In this document: positions 54,407 to 63,382 of the stretch, one piece after another
How positions within the stretch are numbered: the stretch's first letter is position 1
Layout: the number at the start of each line of letters is the position of its first letter
Source of the DNA: Burkholderia paludis
Lineage (GTDB): Bacteria > Pseudomonadota > Gammaproteobacteria > Burkholderiales > Burkholderiaceae
DNA length: 64,000 nt
Assembly: GCF_000732615.1 (NCBI RefSeq)
Contig: NZ_JPGL01000008.1
Coordinates: 124,001-188,000, forward strand
Direction of reading: 5' to 3'
Position numbers and translations under genes: made by a program
The notes under the pieces: model-generated
Told to the model about the DNA's origin: nothing
The model's input: the letters and a program-made list of their open reading frames with translations, nothing else
Database searches by the model: none

Positions 54407-55762
54407 ATGTACCTGAGAGTGAATCCCGCATCGCAACTGAAGCCGGCCATGTCTGTTCCCGCGTCCAAGCCGGAAACCCAGCGGGCCATCATCACCGCGA
54501 GCCTGGCGACCGGTCGCTCCCGCATCCACAATGACCTGCGCTGCCTCGAAACCGACACAATGAAGCAGGCGTGCCGGCAACTGGGCGCGCAGATCAGCGA
54601 GCACGACGGTTTTCTCGAGATAGTGGGCGTGGGCCGCGATTTCACGAACGACACCCTCGTTATCGACGCCAAGGGTTCGGGGCTCGTGTTCCGCACGCTG
54701 TCGGCAATTGCATCCGCACGCCGCGCCCCGACGATCCTGACCGGCGATCACACGCTGCGCCGCAGGGTCATGAAGCCACTGTTTGACGCGCTCGCTTCGC
54801 TCGGCGCGAACATCCAGCATATCGGCGACCCCGGCAAGGCGCCCGTCATCAACTGGGGGCAACGGATCTCGCGTACGCACGCGGAACTGCCGGGCGACGT
54901 CAGCTCGCAATTCGTTACCGCACTGCTATTTCTGGCGCCGCTGTCGGACCAGCCGATGACGATTCACCAAAGCGAACCGGTGCTGTCGAAGTCGTACATC
55001 GCGCAAACGGTGGACTTCCTGCGCAGGGCATCGATCGATATCGACGTCGACGCACGGTTCAGCCATTTCTCCGTTCGCCCCGGCGAATACTCGGCATTCG
55101 ATTCACACATCAACGCAGACTACACGTCACTGTCCTACCTGTTGTTCGCATGCACGATCTTCCCCGGCGAGTATGTGATCCGCGGCATCACCAGCGACAC
55201 GCTCCAGGGCGAGCAGATCTTCATCGACGTGGTGAAGGCGCTCGGCGTGAAGGTGATGCACGACGACACAGCCAAGGAACTGCTGGTTTCCAGCGTGCAT
55301 GCCAGGATGTCTGGTGCGCATGAGGTCGACGTGAGCGACGGCCCGAACATCATCCCGACGCTGGTCGCGCTGAGCCTGTTCGTGGAAGGCGAATTCCGCG
55401 TCGTGGGCGGCTCGGTGACGCGGCTTCACAAATCGTCGCGCATCGAGTCTATGGTCACCGAGGCCACCAAGCTCGGCGCGAACATCTCGCTGTTGTGGAA
55501 CCAGCAAGGCGACATCGACGGTTTCGTCACCCGCGGCAGGCCCGACTACGAAGGCGGCGTATTCTTCACCAGTTGCGGCGATCATCGCAACTTCATGTCG
55601 CTGTTCGTCGCGTCGCTGAAGTTCCGCCAACCGAGCCACATCGACGGGTTTCACGATGTAATCTGCTCGTTTCCCGAGTTCCTCACGCAGTTCGAGGCAC
55701 TCGGCGCAGTGTTCTCGCCCGTGCAACGCGTTATGTCCGGCCCCGCGGTGATCGACGAGTGA
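54407..55762 (+). CDS. EPSP-synthase-like enolpyruvyl transferase
   Basis: A 451-residue protein of the AroA/MurA fold. It has SKPETQR (Lys21, Arg26; phosphate/PEP contacts in EPSPS), GSGLVFRTLSAI (normally G-x-x-GTxxR), GDVSSQFVTALLF, and DHRNFMS near the C-terminus. The KESDR segment appears as HKSSR. These changes leave the PEP side recognisable but alter the second-substrate side, so it is probably not housekeeping EPSP synthase. EPSP synthases transfer enolpyruvate from PEP to a hydroxyl. Here the acceptor would be a pathway intermediate. The ATG at 54407 has GAGG upstream. It is the last plus-strand gene of the locus. A resistant AroA copy is an alternative reading. Confidence 0.85.
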   Translation: MYLRVNPASQLKPAMSVPASKPETQRAIITASLATGRSRIHNDLRCLETDTMKQACRQLGAQISEHDGFLEIVGVGRDFTNDTLVIDAKGSGLVFRTLSAIASARRAPTILTGDHTLRRRVMKPLFDALASLGANIQHIGDPGKAPVINWGQRISRTHAELPGDVSSQFVTALLFLAPLSDQPMTIHQSEPVLSKSYIAQTVDFLRRASIDIDVDARFSHFSVRPGEYSAFDSHINADYTSLSYLLFACTIFPGEYVIRGITSDTLQGEQIFIDVVKALGVKVMHDDTAKELLVSSVHARMSGAHEVDVSDGPNIIPTLVALSLFVEGEFRVVGGSVTRLHKSSRIESMVTEATKLGANISLLWNQQGDIDGFVTRGRPDYEGGVFFTSCGDHRNFMSLFVASLKFRQPSHIDGFHDVICSFPEFLTQFEALGAVFSPVQRVMSGPAVIDE

Positions 55763-55865
55763 GGTTGCGGCGCCGTCGGCATCCTGCTCGCCTGCACGAA
55801 GATCGGCCGCGGTCAGGCCGATTCCGCGGCATCGACACGCGATGGATGACGAAAACCACGCAGCG

Positions 55866-56771
55866 TCAGGCCAGCGGCTCGACCGCGGCGCGGATTCGCT
55901 CCCTCATCCACGCGTGCGCGGGTACGCTGTCGTGGCGCCGGTGCCAGTACATCGACCAATGGAAACCTGTCGAGACGAACGGCAGTTCCTTGATTACGAG
56001 GCCGTCCTCTGCAAAGCGGTCGGCCAGCCGCGCGGACATCACCGCAATCATCGACGAGTGGCGCAACAGGTGGGGAACGACGAGCCAATGCGGCACGTTC
56101 AATGCCACGTTACGGACCCGCTGCATGCCAGCGAGCGTGGCATCGACATAGCGTCCATCGGTAGCGCTGATCGATACCTTCAGGTGCGGCAGCTCGAGAA
56201 ACAGCTCCATCGTCATCTCGTCGTCTGCGTGCCGATGTTCCCGTGCCAGCACACACACCATGCGATCGTTGAACAATGGCGTCGATCGCACCGCGCTCGT
56301 GTGCTCCAGATCCATGCTCACGGCGACGTCGATATCGTCGGCATCGAGCGCGATCACGGTCTCGCGTGGCGGCAGATGCATCACGTCAAGTGTCACACCC
56401 GGCGCCTCTTTTTCGAGTTGTGCCAGTAACGTCGGCATCAACAGATATTCAAGCACGTCGGACATCCTGAGTCGAAAATGCTGCTCGGTCGTTCGCGGAT
56501 CAAACGAACGGTCGGATTTGATTAATCGCTCGGCTTGGCGAAGAAACTGCCTAAGCGGCTCTTCCAGTTCCAGCGCGCGTGGCGTCGGCTCCATGCCCGA
56601 GGCGTTGCGTATCAGCAAATCATCTCGCATCAACGTTCGCAAGCGTCGCAGCGCGCTGCTCATGGCCGACTGGCTCAATCCAACCTTCGTCGCGGCCCGC
56701 GTCACGTGCTTTTCTGTCAGCAGCGCATCGAGCACGACCAGCAGGTTCAAATCAATGCTACGTAGATTCAT
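55866..56771 (-). CDS. LysR-family transcriptional regulator
   Basis: A 301-residue LysR protein of the NodD/NahR-like group. The N-terminal winged HTH (RSIDLNLLVVLDALLTEKHV, ATKVGLSQSAMSSALRRLR) is standard, and the ligand-binding domain follows from about residue 90. It is convergent with the enolpyruvyl transferase and probably controls the 45.5-56 kb locus in response to a small molecule. This is inferred from position. It begins at the Met that opens the HTH. Confidence 0.9.
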   Translation of the reverse strand: MNLRSIDLNLLVVLDALLTEKHVTRAATKVGLSQSAMSSALRRLRTLMRDDLLIRNASGMEPTPRALELEEPLRQFLRQAERLIKSDRSFDPRTTEQHFRLRMSDVLEYLLMPTLLAQLEKEAPGVTLDVMHLPPRETVIALDADDIDVAVSMDLEHTSAVRSTPLFNDRMVCVLAREHRHADDEMTMELFLELPHLKVSISATDGRYVDATLAGMQRVRNVALNVPHWLVVPHLLRHSSMIAVMSARLADRFAEDGLVIKELPFVSTGFHWSMYWHRRHDSVPAHAWMRERIRAAVEPLA

Positions 56772-57364
56772 AGGGGCTCGCGAGAATGAAATTCGAAGCG
56801 TCGGTCGTTACACCGAAGAGATTTCGCGCCGTACATGCGTGCTTGGCACTTGCGGCCTTCCGCGAACTCGCGCACGAACGCGGTAGATTAGGGGCGCCTC
56901 GTGTTATTGCCACGTGGGAATGATTGCGCCGGACGCCCATGCATGAATCATGCTTGCCGGACACCGTCCCTGCCAAGCCGGCGATCGTTGTCGCCGGCGG
57001 CGTGATGTCATCCGCTGCCGCACCGCCAGCGGGCATGCAATTGCCCGGGCGGGGATTGTCCATTGCGCATGCTTGCCCTCTCTCTCATTTTATTTGTCCA
57101 ACTATTACCCGCGGACACGCATTCTGTCGAGGTGGCCCGACTCCACTTCACCCGGGGTGGCGTTCGCGGTCACGGGCCAAAAGACCCGTGATACGGCTAT
57201 GCGCGGTCGACGCCGTCATCGATATCTTCTTCGATATCGCGAATATCTGCATCGACGCGAATGATCCGCTTTGGTATCCATTGGATGTGATGAAGGGCTT
57301 CTCTCAGGCCCTCGATAATTCCTTGCACCGTGCCACAGGTCAAGCATTGAGCCAGCAGAATGTG
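56772..57364. other. 0.6-kb stretch without a gene
   Basis: Between the LysR start and the second vapBC operator. One long plus-strand frame (56924 onward) merely extends vapB upstream and has no protein-like composition. I see no RNA gene or repeat here. Confidence 0.5.
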
Positions 57365-57402
57365 ATGCCTCTATTGATGCACAATCGCATCAATAGAGGC
57401 AT
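57365..57402 (+). promoter_or_regulatory. vapBC operator, copy 2 (perfect 15-bp palindrome)
   Basis: ATGCCTCTATTGATG, eight bases, CATCAATAGAGGCAT: perfect arms of 15 bp ending one base before the vapB ATG. It contains the same TTGATG-N8-CATCAA core, at the same distance from the ATG, as the copy at 38.2 kb. The likely role is VapBC autoregulation. The hairpin in mRNA could also hide the ribosome site. Confidence 0.75.
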
Positions 57403-57403
57403 C

Positions 57404-57610
57404 ATGCGTACTACCGTCACCGTCGACGACTCTCTCTACGCGCGCGCGATCGAACTCGCCGAGTCGGACATGGCACCTGCTGACCTGTTCCGGGCGGCGC
57501 TCGAAACGTTCGTACGCGTCCAAGCCGGCCAACGCCTGGCTGCGCTGGGCGATTGCGTACCCGACATGCCGGACGTACCGCGTCGCGCTCCAGAGGCACC
57601 CGCCCGATGA
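57404..57610 (+). CDS. vapB: VapB-type antitoxin, copy 2
   Basis: A 68-residue paralogue of the antitoxin at 38.2 kb with the same start, length and Pro/Arg-rich tail (about ten differences by eye). The N-terminus RTTVTVDDSLYARAIELA is the DNA-binding part. The start lies directly behind the palindromic operator with no room for a classical Shine-Dalgarno sequence outside it, so translation may depend on operator/hairpin state. It overlaps vapC by four bases. Confidence 0.85.
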   Translation: MRTTVTVDDSLYARAIELAESDMAPADLFRAALETFVRVQAGQRLAALGDCVPDMPDVPRRAPEAPAR

Positions 57611-57990
57611 GCGTCTTGATCGACACGTCAGTATGGGTCGAGCACTTCCGACGACCGCTACCGGCGCTGATCCAACTACTGCGCTTTGATAACGTGCTCA
57701 CGCATCCGTTGGTGCTGCTCGAGCTGGCATGCGGAACACTGCCCGAGCCGCGCACGCGAACACTGGGAAACCTTGCGCTGTTGCGGCAAACCCGGCGTGC
57801 GACGCCTGTCGAGGTTGTGGATTGGATCGACCGAGAACGATTGCATGGGCGCGGATGCGGCGCCGTGGATTGCACGCTGCTGGCGTCGGTGCTGTTGACC
57901 CCAAGCACCTGGCTCTGGACGCGCGATCGACCTCTCGCGCAGTTGGCCGAGCAGTTCGGGGTACAGTATCTGCCGCCCGAGCCGCATTGA
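57607..57990 (+). CDS. vapC: VapC-type PIN-domain toxin, copy 2
   Basis: A 127-residue PIN ribonuclease, paralogous to the toxin at 38.4 kb. The acidic residues in MSVLIDTSVW, LLELACG, VDCTLLA and LWTRDRP are all present, so it looks active. Differences cluster in the middle helices, which in PIN toxins contact the antitoxin; this may limit cross-talk between the two modules. It is the right boundary of the region between the two copies. Confidence 0.87.
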   Translation: MSVLIDTSVWVEHFRRPLPALIQLLRFDNVLTHPLVLLELACGTLPEPRTRTLGNLALLRQTRRATPVEVVDWIDRERLHGRGCGAVDCTLLASVLLTPSTWLWTRDRPLAQLAEQFGVQYLPPEPH

Positions 57991-58546
57991 ACGTGGCCGT
58001 TGCGGGCATCGTTTCCAAGCTCGTCAACCTGCCGGGCGCGACGCCATTTCACCTGTTACGAACAGCCCGCCCATTCCCGGGCGGGCTGTCCATTAGAGTG
58101 GCGAGGCCACAAGAACCAGATCAGCCTCCCCGCCTGAAAGGCGAGACCGACACTGGCGGCCACCAGGTTGATCCACCGGGTCAGGCGCTCAAGTATCTTC
58201 TGGACGCATCATGGCGACTCCAGCCGGTTAATGTCCGACTGGAGGCGTTCAACCGATAAGCAAGTATCGGCGGCCGCGACTCGCGACCTATTCAAGCATT
58301 TCCGGCTACCGGGGTGTGATGTACCAGGCCCTCGCGACGACATCACGAAGTTCTGCTATGAGCGCGTCAAATTCATCGCCCTGGCTACTACCGATTACTT
58401 CGACCCTGGCCCAGGCCGGGCGGAAAGTGAATCTGAACCGGTCATCGCGTCCCCGTCGATCGAACCGCTCGCAGTGTCCTTAAGCGGCCCGCGCGGGGCC
58501 TTCAGGACCCTGGGCGCGCCGGGCTTTGCGCGGCGCGCCGATGCGA
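57991..58546. other. 0.55-kb gap between vapC and the acyl-CoA ligase
   Basis: No gene that I can support. It contains one strong hairpin (58062-58089). Short frames here look like chance. The ligase ends at 58547 on the opposite strand, so this gap separates convergent genes. Confidence 0.5.
58062..58089. terminator. strong hairpin between convergent genes
   Basis: ACAGCCCGCCC, six bases, GGGCGGGCTGT: a perfect 11-bp GC-rich stem, well placed to end both vapC and the ligase transcript. No T-run follows on either strand, so intrinsic termination is not certain. Confidence 0.4.
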
Positions 58547-60181
58547 TCAGTCGGTGCGGCTGAGTTCCCGGCGCAGGATCTTGCCGACCGTCGATTTCGG
58601 CAGCTGCTCGACGAAACGGATGCGCTTGGGCACCTTGTACGCCGCGAGGCTCGCGCGGCAATGCGCGATCAGGTCCGCCTCGGCCACGAACGCGTCGCGC
58701 GCCACCACCACGAACAGCTTGACCGCCTCGCCCGTCCGCTCGTCCGGCACGCCGATGCACGCGCATTCGGCGACGCCCGGGAAAGCGGTCACGACCGCCT
58801 CAACCTCGTTCGGATAGACGTTGAAGCCCGACACGATGACCATGTCCTTCTTGCGGTCGACGATCCGCAGGAACCCCTTGTCGTCGAACACGCCGATATC
58901 GCCGGTGCGGAAATAGCCGTCGGCCGTGAACGAGCGCGCGTTCGCGTCCGGCTGCTGCCAGTAGCCGGCCATCACCTGCGGCCCCTTTACGCAGATCTCG
59001 CCGGCTTCGCCGATGGCGACCTCGCGATCCTGGTCGTCGAGCAGCTTCACGTCGGTGGACGGCAGCGGCAGGCCCGTGGTGCCCGTGAACGCGTCGATGA
59101 ACTGCGGGTTGAACGACACCACCGGCGACGTCTCCGACATGCCGTAACCTTCGCGGATGAAGGTGCCCGTCACCGCCTTCCAGCGTGACGAGATCACGTC
59201 GATCACCGCCGCGCCGCTGCCGGCCGCGAGCTTCAGGCGCGACCAGTCGACTTCCTTCAGGCGCGGATGGCTCGCGAGCCCTGCGTACAGCGTGTTGACG
59301 CCGACGAACACCGTCGGCCGCGCGGCCTTCAGCACGTCGATGAAGCCGTCCATGTCGCGTGGGTTCGCGACCAGCCAGTTCTGCGCACCGATCGCGAAGT
59401 AGGACAGGAAGTTCACCGTCAGCGCGAAGATGTGATACAGCGGGATCGCGGTGACGATGACCTCTTCGCCCGGCCGCCGCGCGTCGGGCACGAGCACCGC
59501 GAACTGCTCGATGTTCGCGACGAGGTTGCGGTGCGACAGCGCGGCGCCCTTTGACAGCCCGGTGGTGCCGCCCGTGTACTGCAGCAGCAACAGGTCGCTG
59601 CCGCTCAGCGCGACCGGTTCGCAGGCGAGCGTTTCGCCCGCGGCCAGCGCGTCCGCGAGCGCGATCGAGCCGGTCGGCAGCGCTTCGCACACGCCGGCCG
59701 GCGCGTCGAACACGCCGAGATCACCGCGGCCCACGCTCAGCACGCTGTGGATGCGCGTATTGCCGACCACGTCGGCGAACGTGCCCATCGACCCGCCGCA
59801 CACCACGGCGACTTCGACGCCCGCGTCGTTGAGCTGATGCTCCAGCTCGCGCGCCGTGTAGAGCGGGTTCACGTTGACCTGGATCGCGCCGATCTTCGCG
59901 ACCGCGACGAACGCCACCGGAAACGCGAGCACGTTGGGCAGCATCACGGCCACGCGGTCGCCCTTGCGCACGCCCACGACCTGCTGCAGGTACGCGGCCA
60001 GCGCGCCCGACAGGCGGTCGACGTCGGCATAGGTGAGCGTGCGGCCGTACGCATGGAATGCCGGACGATCGGCGAAGCGGCGCATCGCGTCGTCCAGAAT
60101 CGCGCTTACGGAAAGATGGCGATCAGGGTCGATCTCGGCGGGAAACGGGCCATACGATCCGGTCCAGTGTCTCTTTGTCAT
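58547..60181 (-). CDS. long-chain acyl-CoA synthetase (FadD-like)
   Basis: A 544-residue AMP-forming acyl-CoA ligase. The nucleotide motif is LLQYTGGTTGLSKGAALSH, the adenylation core is YGMSETSPVVS, and the C-terminus has GYFRTGDIGV, VSGFNVYPNEVE and the catalytic Lys of STVGKILRRE. It activates a fatty acid as the CoA thioester. It ends far from the lipopeptide block and lies beside an MFS transporter and an S1P-lyase-like gene on the same strand, so fatty aldehyde or fatty acid recycling from sphingoid breakdown is a possible link. That link is inference. Confidence 0.92.
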   Translation of the reverse strand: MTKRHWTGSYGPFPAEIDPDRHLSVSAILDDAMRRFADRPAFHAYGRTLTYADVDRLSGALAAYLQQVVGVRKGDRVAVMLPNVLAFPVAFVAVAKIGAIQVNVNPLYTARELEHQLNDAGVEVAVVCGGSMGTFADVVGNTRIHSVLSVGRGDLGVFDAPAGVCEALPTGSIALADALAAGETLACEPVALSGSDLLLLQYTGGTTGLSKGAALSHRNLVANIEQFAVLVPDARRPGEEVIVTAIPLYHIFALTVNFLSYFAIGAQNWLVANPRDMDGFIDVLKAARPTVFVGVNTLYAGLASHPRLKEVDWSRLKLAAGSGAAVIDVISSRWKAVTGTFIREGYGMSETSPVVSFNPQFIDAFTGTTGLPLPSTDVKLLDDQDREVAIGEAGEICVKGPQVMAGYWQQPDANARSFTADGYFRTGDIGVFDDKGFLRIVDRKKDMVIVSGFNVYPNEVEAVVTAFPGVAECACIGVPDERTGEAVKLFVVVARDAFVAEADLIAHCRASLAAYKVPKRIRFVEQLPKSTVGKILRRELSRTD

Positions 60182-60570
60182 GCCTCACTCCTCAGGGGAC
60201 GGCACGCCAGCCGTGCGCCGTTCGCACGACGGTCTGCACGCGTCGCCTGACCGGCAACTATCGCCGGCGCATTGGCGACACTAAAAGACTCGATCATCAA
60301 TTTGTCTCCAGTTAATAGTCATACAGCGAGGTGATGCAATTTCGTCGGAAAATATCCGACACTTCGCCAACCTGACGTTTCACACGCACTGCTAATTGCG
60401 CTGCCCGCGACCGGGACGTCCCAAAGCCGTGACACCCCTCGTCGAAAGCAAACATTTCCGCGCCCGTGGCAAGCCTGATCGCCGGAAGCCGGGAACTGAA
60501 TCCTGTCCTCGCGGCGCCCGTCGGGAACGACAACGGCAATGACGACAAGAAGCGCCCGAGGTCACGATGC
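60182..60570. other. 0.39-kb gap upstream of the acyl-CoA ligase
   Basis: Probably holds the promoter of the minus-strand ligase. Bases 60280-60360 are AT-richer than the surroundings. No gene or clear promoter pair is recognised. Confidence 0.4.
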
Positions 60571-61746
60571 TCAATCCGCCGCCCTTTGCAGCGGCTTCCA
60601 TACCGAACCGCACATGGACACAACGCAGGCAACCGCCGAGCACGCGGTGAGTACGAGACAAACCGTCGCTGCAGTGCGAACGTGTCCTCCGTCAATGGTC
60701 AACGCGGCCACCAGCGGCCCGAAAGCGACGCCGAGCACTTGTGCCGCCGGCAACAACGTCGCAACCTTTCCGGACGGATCCGACTTGAGCGCCAGTCCGA
60801 ATTGATACGGCATCACAAAAGGCCAGAAGAACCCGTAGACCATCGCGAACGCCGAGAACTCCACGATCGATCCTCGCGAAACCATCCCCATGCCGATGGC
60901 CGACACGATCGTCGCCGCTGCCGCGAGCAGCACACCGGGAGCAGGCGCAAGGCGGCGTGACATCAGGGTGCCGGCCAGCCCGCCGACGACCTCGACGCAC
61001 AGCACCGTCGAGATCAGCGCATCCGCCTGCAGGCTGCTCATCCCCGCATCCTGACCGAGCGGCTCGAAGTAAGCCCACGCGGCGCCGAACCCCGCCTGCT
61101 GGAGAAAAGCGATCATCAGCGGCAGAAACCTGGCAACGTCCCACGCGAACGGGCCGGCCGACGCTTCTGAAACCGCGCCGAGCCGCTTCGGCAGCACGGC
61201 GCCAAGCATCGAGCACACGAGCACCGCGGCGGCCAGCAAAAGGAACCCACCGCGCCACGAATATCCCGGCATGACCAGACTCGTCAGCACGGACGCGAAC
61301 ACGGCCTGAATCAGCACCTGCGCGACGCTGAAAATGCCCGAATTCCGCGCGGGAAACGTCGTCCGAACGATGATGCACGCCGTCGACCAGACCAGCACGC
61401 CCTCCGCCAGCCCCGTGCCGATGCGGACCAGAAACAGCAGCACGAGGGAAAGCGGCAGCACGGTCAACACGTTGCCGACCACGACCAGCCCGCCTGCCGC
61501 CAACACGACGCGCCTGAAGCGCTCCAGCGGCAGCTTCACCGCCAGCCCGGCCCCAACGCCGAGCGCCACGATTTCCGCCATGATGACCAGCCCCATGACG
61601 TCGAGGGTCATGCGCTTCTCGTTTACCATCGCGCCGAACAGGATCGGCTGGATGCCGGTGATCAGCAACGCCATCCCGCCGATGAGAAGCGACGTGGCGA
61701 TCTGGTGAAGCATCAGTCTTGTGTTGTATCTGTCGCGCATGGGCAC
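60571..61746 (-). CDS. MFS transporter
   Basis: A 391-residue membrane protein with about 12 hydrophobic segments, the normal size for a major-facilitator permease. Early helices read SLLIGGMALLITGIQPILFG and VMGLVIMAEIVALGVGAGLA; a third is VVLAAGGLVVVGNVLTVLPL. The typical MFS loop-2 motif is weak, so the subfamily and substrate are unknown. Met61746 and Met61740 are both possible starts. It is downstream of, and on the same strand as, the S1P-lyase-like gene (120-base gap), which suggests co-transcription. Confidence 0.85.
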   Translation of the reverse strand: MPMRDRYNTRLMLHQIATSLLIGGMALLITGIQPILFGAMVNEKRMTLDVMGLVIMAEIVALGVGAGLAVKLPLERFRRVVLAAGGLVVVGNVLTVLPLSLVLLFLVRIGTGLAEGVLVWSTACIIVRTTFPARNSGIFSVAQVLIQAVFASVLTSLVMPGYSWRGGFLLLAAAVLVCSMLGAVLPKRLGAVSEASAGPFAWDVARFLPLMIAFLQQAGFGAAWAYFEPLGQDAGMSSLQADALISTVLCVEVVGGLAGTLMSRRLAPAPGVLLAAAATIVSAIGMGMVSRGSIVEFSAFAMVYGFFWPFVMPYQFGLALKSDPSGKVATLLPAAQVLGVAFGPLVAALTIDGGHVRTAATVCLVLTACSAVACVVSMCGSVWKPLQRAAD

Positions 61747-61866
61747 ACACCGGCATGAGTTGTGAAAGCGAAAGCGAACGGCAAACGGGTGTCTCCGATC
61801 CCGCGTGCCGTCCCAAGGAAACGGCCGTCACGCACCGGCGACGGCCTGGGAACACACCGGCGATGC

Positions 61867-63285
61867 TCAGCCGGGCACGCCGTCGGTAAATGCGTCGAGA
61901 AGCATCGTCAGTACCAAATCCTCCGGCACCACCGACGCGTCGACGCCTCCCCCGCCGCCGTACATCCCCCCCGAACGAGGCTGCCCGGGATGCGCCTTCC
62001 GTGCATGGGCCACCGCTTCGTCGAGATCCGCGGCAAAGCGATCGATCACGCCGTCGCGCGTCTGCGGTCCGGTCACGCACATATGGATCGCCTCGGGATT
62101 CTGCTGCCCGTTGAAACGCCAGCCGCGCCCGGCCATGAAATCGTTGACGTGATAGACATTGAACGCTGGCGAGTTGAACGAAAAACAGTATGTCGGCTTG
62201 CCCAGCAGCTTCAGTTCCGGATGGCCGGCCACGACCTGTTGCATCGCGAGGGAAGTTTCGAAAATGCGCTTCGCCCGCTCGAGATAACCGGCCTTGCCGA
62301 GATGGCGCATGGACGCCCAGGTCGCCGCGATCAACCCGCCGCTGCGACTGCCCGCCAAGCCCGGCGACGCGTACTTGCCGCCGATCCATTCGGGCAGGAT
62401 GTAATACTGATAGCGGCGGAACGACGCGTCCCGCCATGCAAGCACCGAGGTTCCCTTGAGCCCGTAGCCGTACTTGTGCGTATCGGCCGAGATGGACGTC
62501 ACACCGGGCAGCCGGAAATCGAAGACGGGAATGTTCGGGAAACCGAGCTGCTGGCCCCACGGCAGAATCCAGCCGCCCAGACAGCCGTCGACGTGGAGCC
62601 ACACGTTCTTCTCGATCGCGATCTGCGACAGCGCCGGAATATCGTCGACCGTCCCGTACGGGTAGTTGGTCGCCGATCCGATGATGGCGATCGTGTTTTC
62701 GTTGATATGCTCCCTGACGAAATCGAGATCGACTGTCGTGTCGTCGTTCAGCGGAGCGCGAATGACCTCGATCGAGAACAGATGGGCCGCCTTGGTAAAC
62801 GCGGGATGCGCGCTGACCGGCCAGATGATGTTCGGCCGCGTGATCTTCTTTTCGGCGCGAGCCTTCTCGCGATAGCCGAGCATCGCGTTCAGGATGCTCT
62901 CCGTGCCCCCGGAGCCGATCACCCCGCACGCCGAATGGCCGGGCGTAGCGGCCTTGACCGCGTCCCCGTTCAGCATTTCGAGCGTCATCTCAATGATCTC
63001 GGCCTCGAAGATGTTCATGCTCGGGCACAGGTCGCGCTGCAGCACGTTGGAATGGCTGAAGAAGCCGAAGCATTCGTTGAGAAACCGGTAATGCTCGTGT
63101 TCGCCGCTATACAGCGACCCGGAAACCTTCCCGCCTTCCCAGGCCTTGTCCTCCTGCTCCGACATGAACCGGATCCGCTCGAGGATCTCCGACTTGTCCA
63201 GACCCGCCTCCGGGAAACCGGAAATAGTGTCGAACCTGTCCGCGTACGGATAGAGCATCTCTTTAATCGTTTTCGGATCGATCAC
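61867..63285 (-). CDS. sphingosine-1-phosphate-lyase-like PLP enzyme
   Basis: A 472-residue group II PLP decarboxylase-fold enzyme. The PLP lysine is in ISADTHKYGYGLKG, preceded by LHVDGCLGG (Asp binding the pyridine N) and GSGGTESILNAM. The glycine-rich GGMYGGGGG lies near the C-terminus. This is the pattern of sphingosine-1-phosphate lyase and related bacterial enzymes; Burkholderia pseudomallei has such lyases, reported to act on host S1P. The GTG at 63285 is chosen because GGAG lies eight bases before it and homology begins there; the frame stays open upstream. No membrane anchor is seen, as in bacterial members. A glutamate or aromatic amino-acid decarboxylase activity is a less likely alternative. 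Confidence 0.87.
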   Translation of the reverse strand: MIDPKTIKEMLYPYADRFDTISGFPEAGLDKSEILERIRFMSEQEDKAWEGGKVSGSLYSGEHEHYRFLNECFGFFSHSNVLQRDLCPSMNIFEAEIIEMTLEMLNGDAVKAATPGHSACGVIGSGGTESILNAMLGYREKARAEKKITRPNIIWPVSAHPAFTKAAHLFSIEVIRAPLNDDTTVDLDFVREHINENTIAIIGSATNYPYGTVDDIPALSQIAIEKNVWLHVDGCLGGWILPWGQQLGFPNIPVFDFRLPGVTSISADTHKYGYGLKGTSVLAWRDASFRRYQYYILPEWIGGKYASPGLAGSRSGGLIAATWASMRHLGKAGYLERAKRIFETSLAMQQVVAGHPELKLLGKPTYCFSFNSPAFNVYHVNDFMAGRGWRFNGQQNPEAIHMCVTGPQTRDGVIDRFAADLDEAVAHARKAHPGQPRSGGMYGGGGGVDASVVPEDLVLTMLLDAFTDGVPG

Positions 63286-63382
63286 AGCTTGACTCCAATT
63301 GAAAGTAACTAAGAATTTTCGGAGCCGCCCGTGCGGCTCCGGACCAACGAAACACACCGTCCGTCGTCACCGGCCCACAGTC

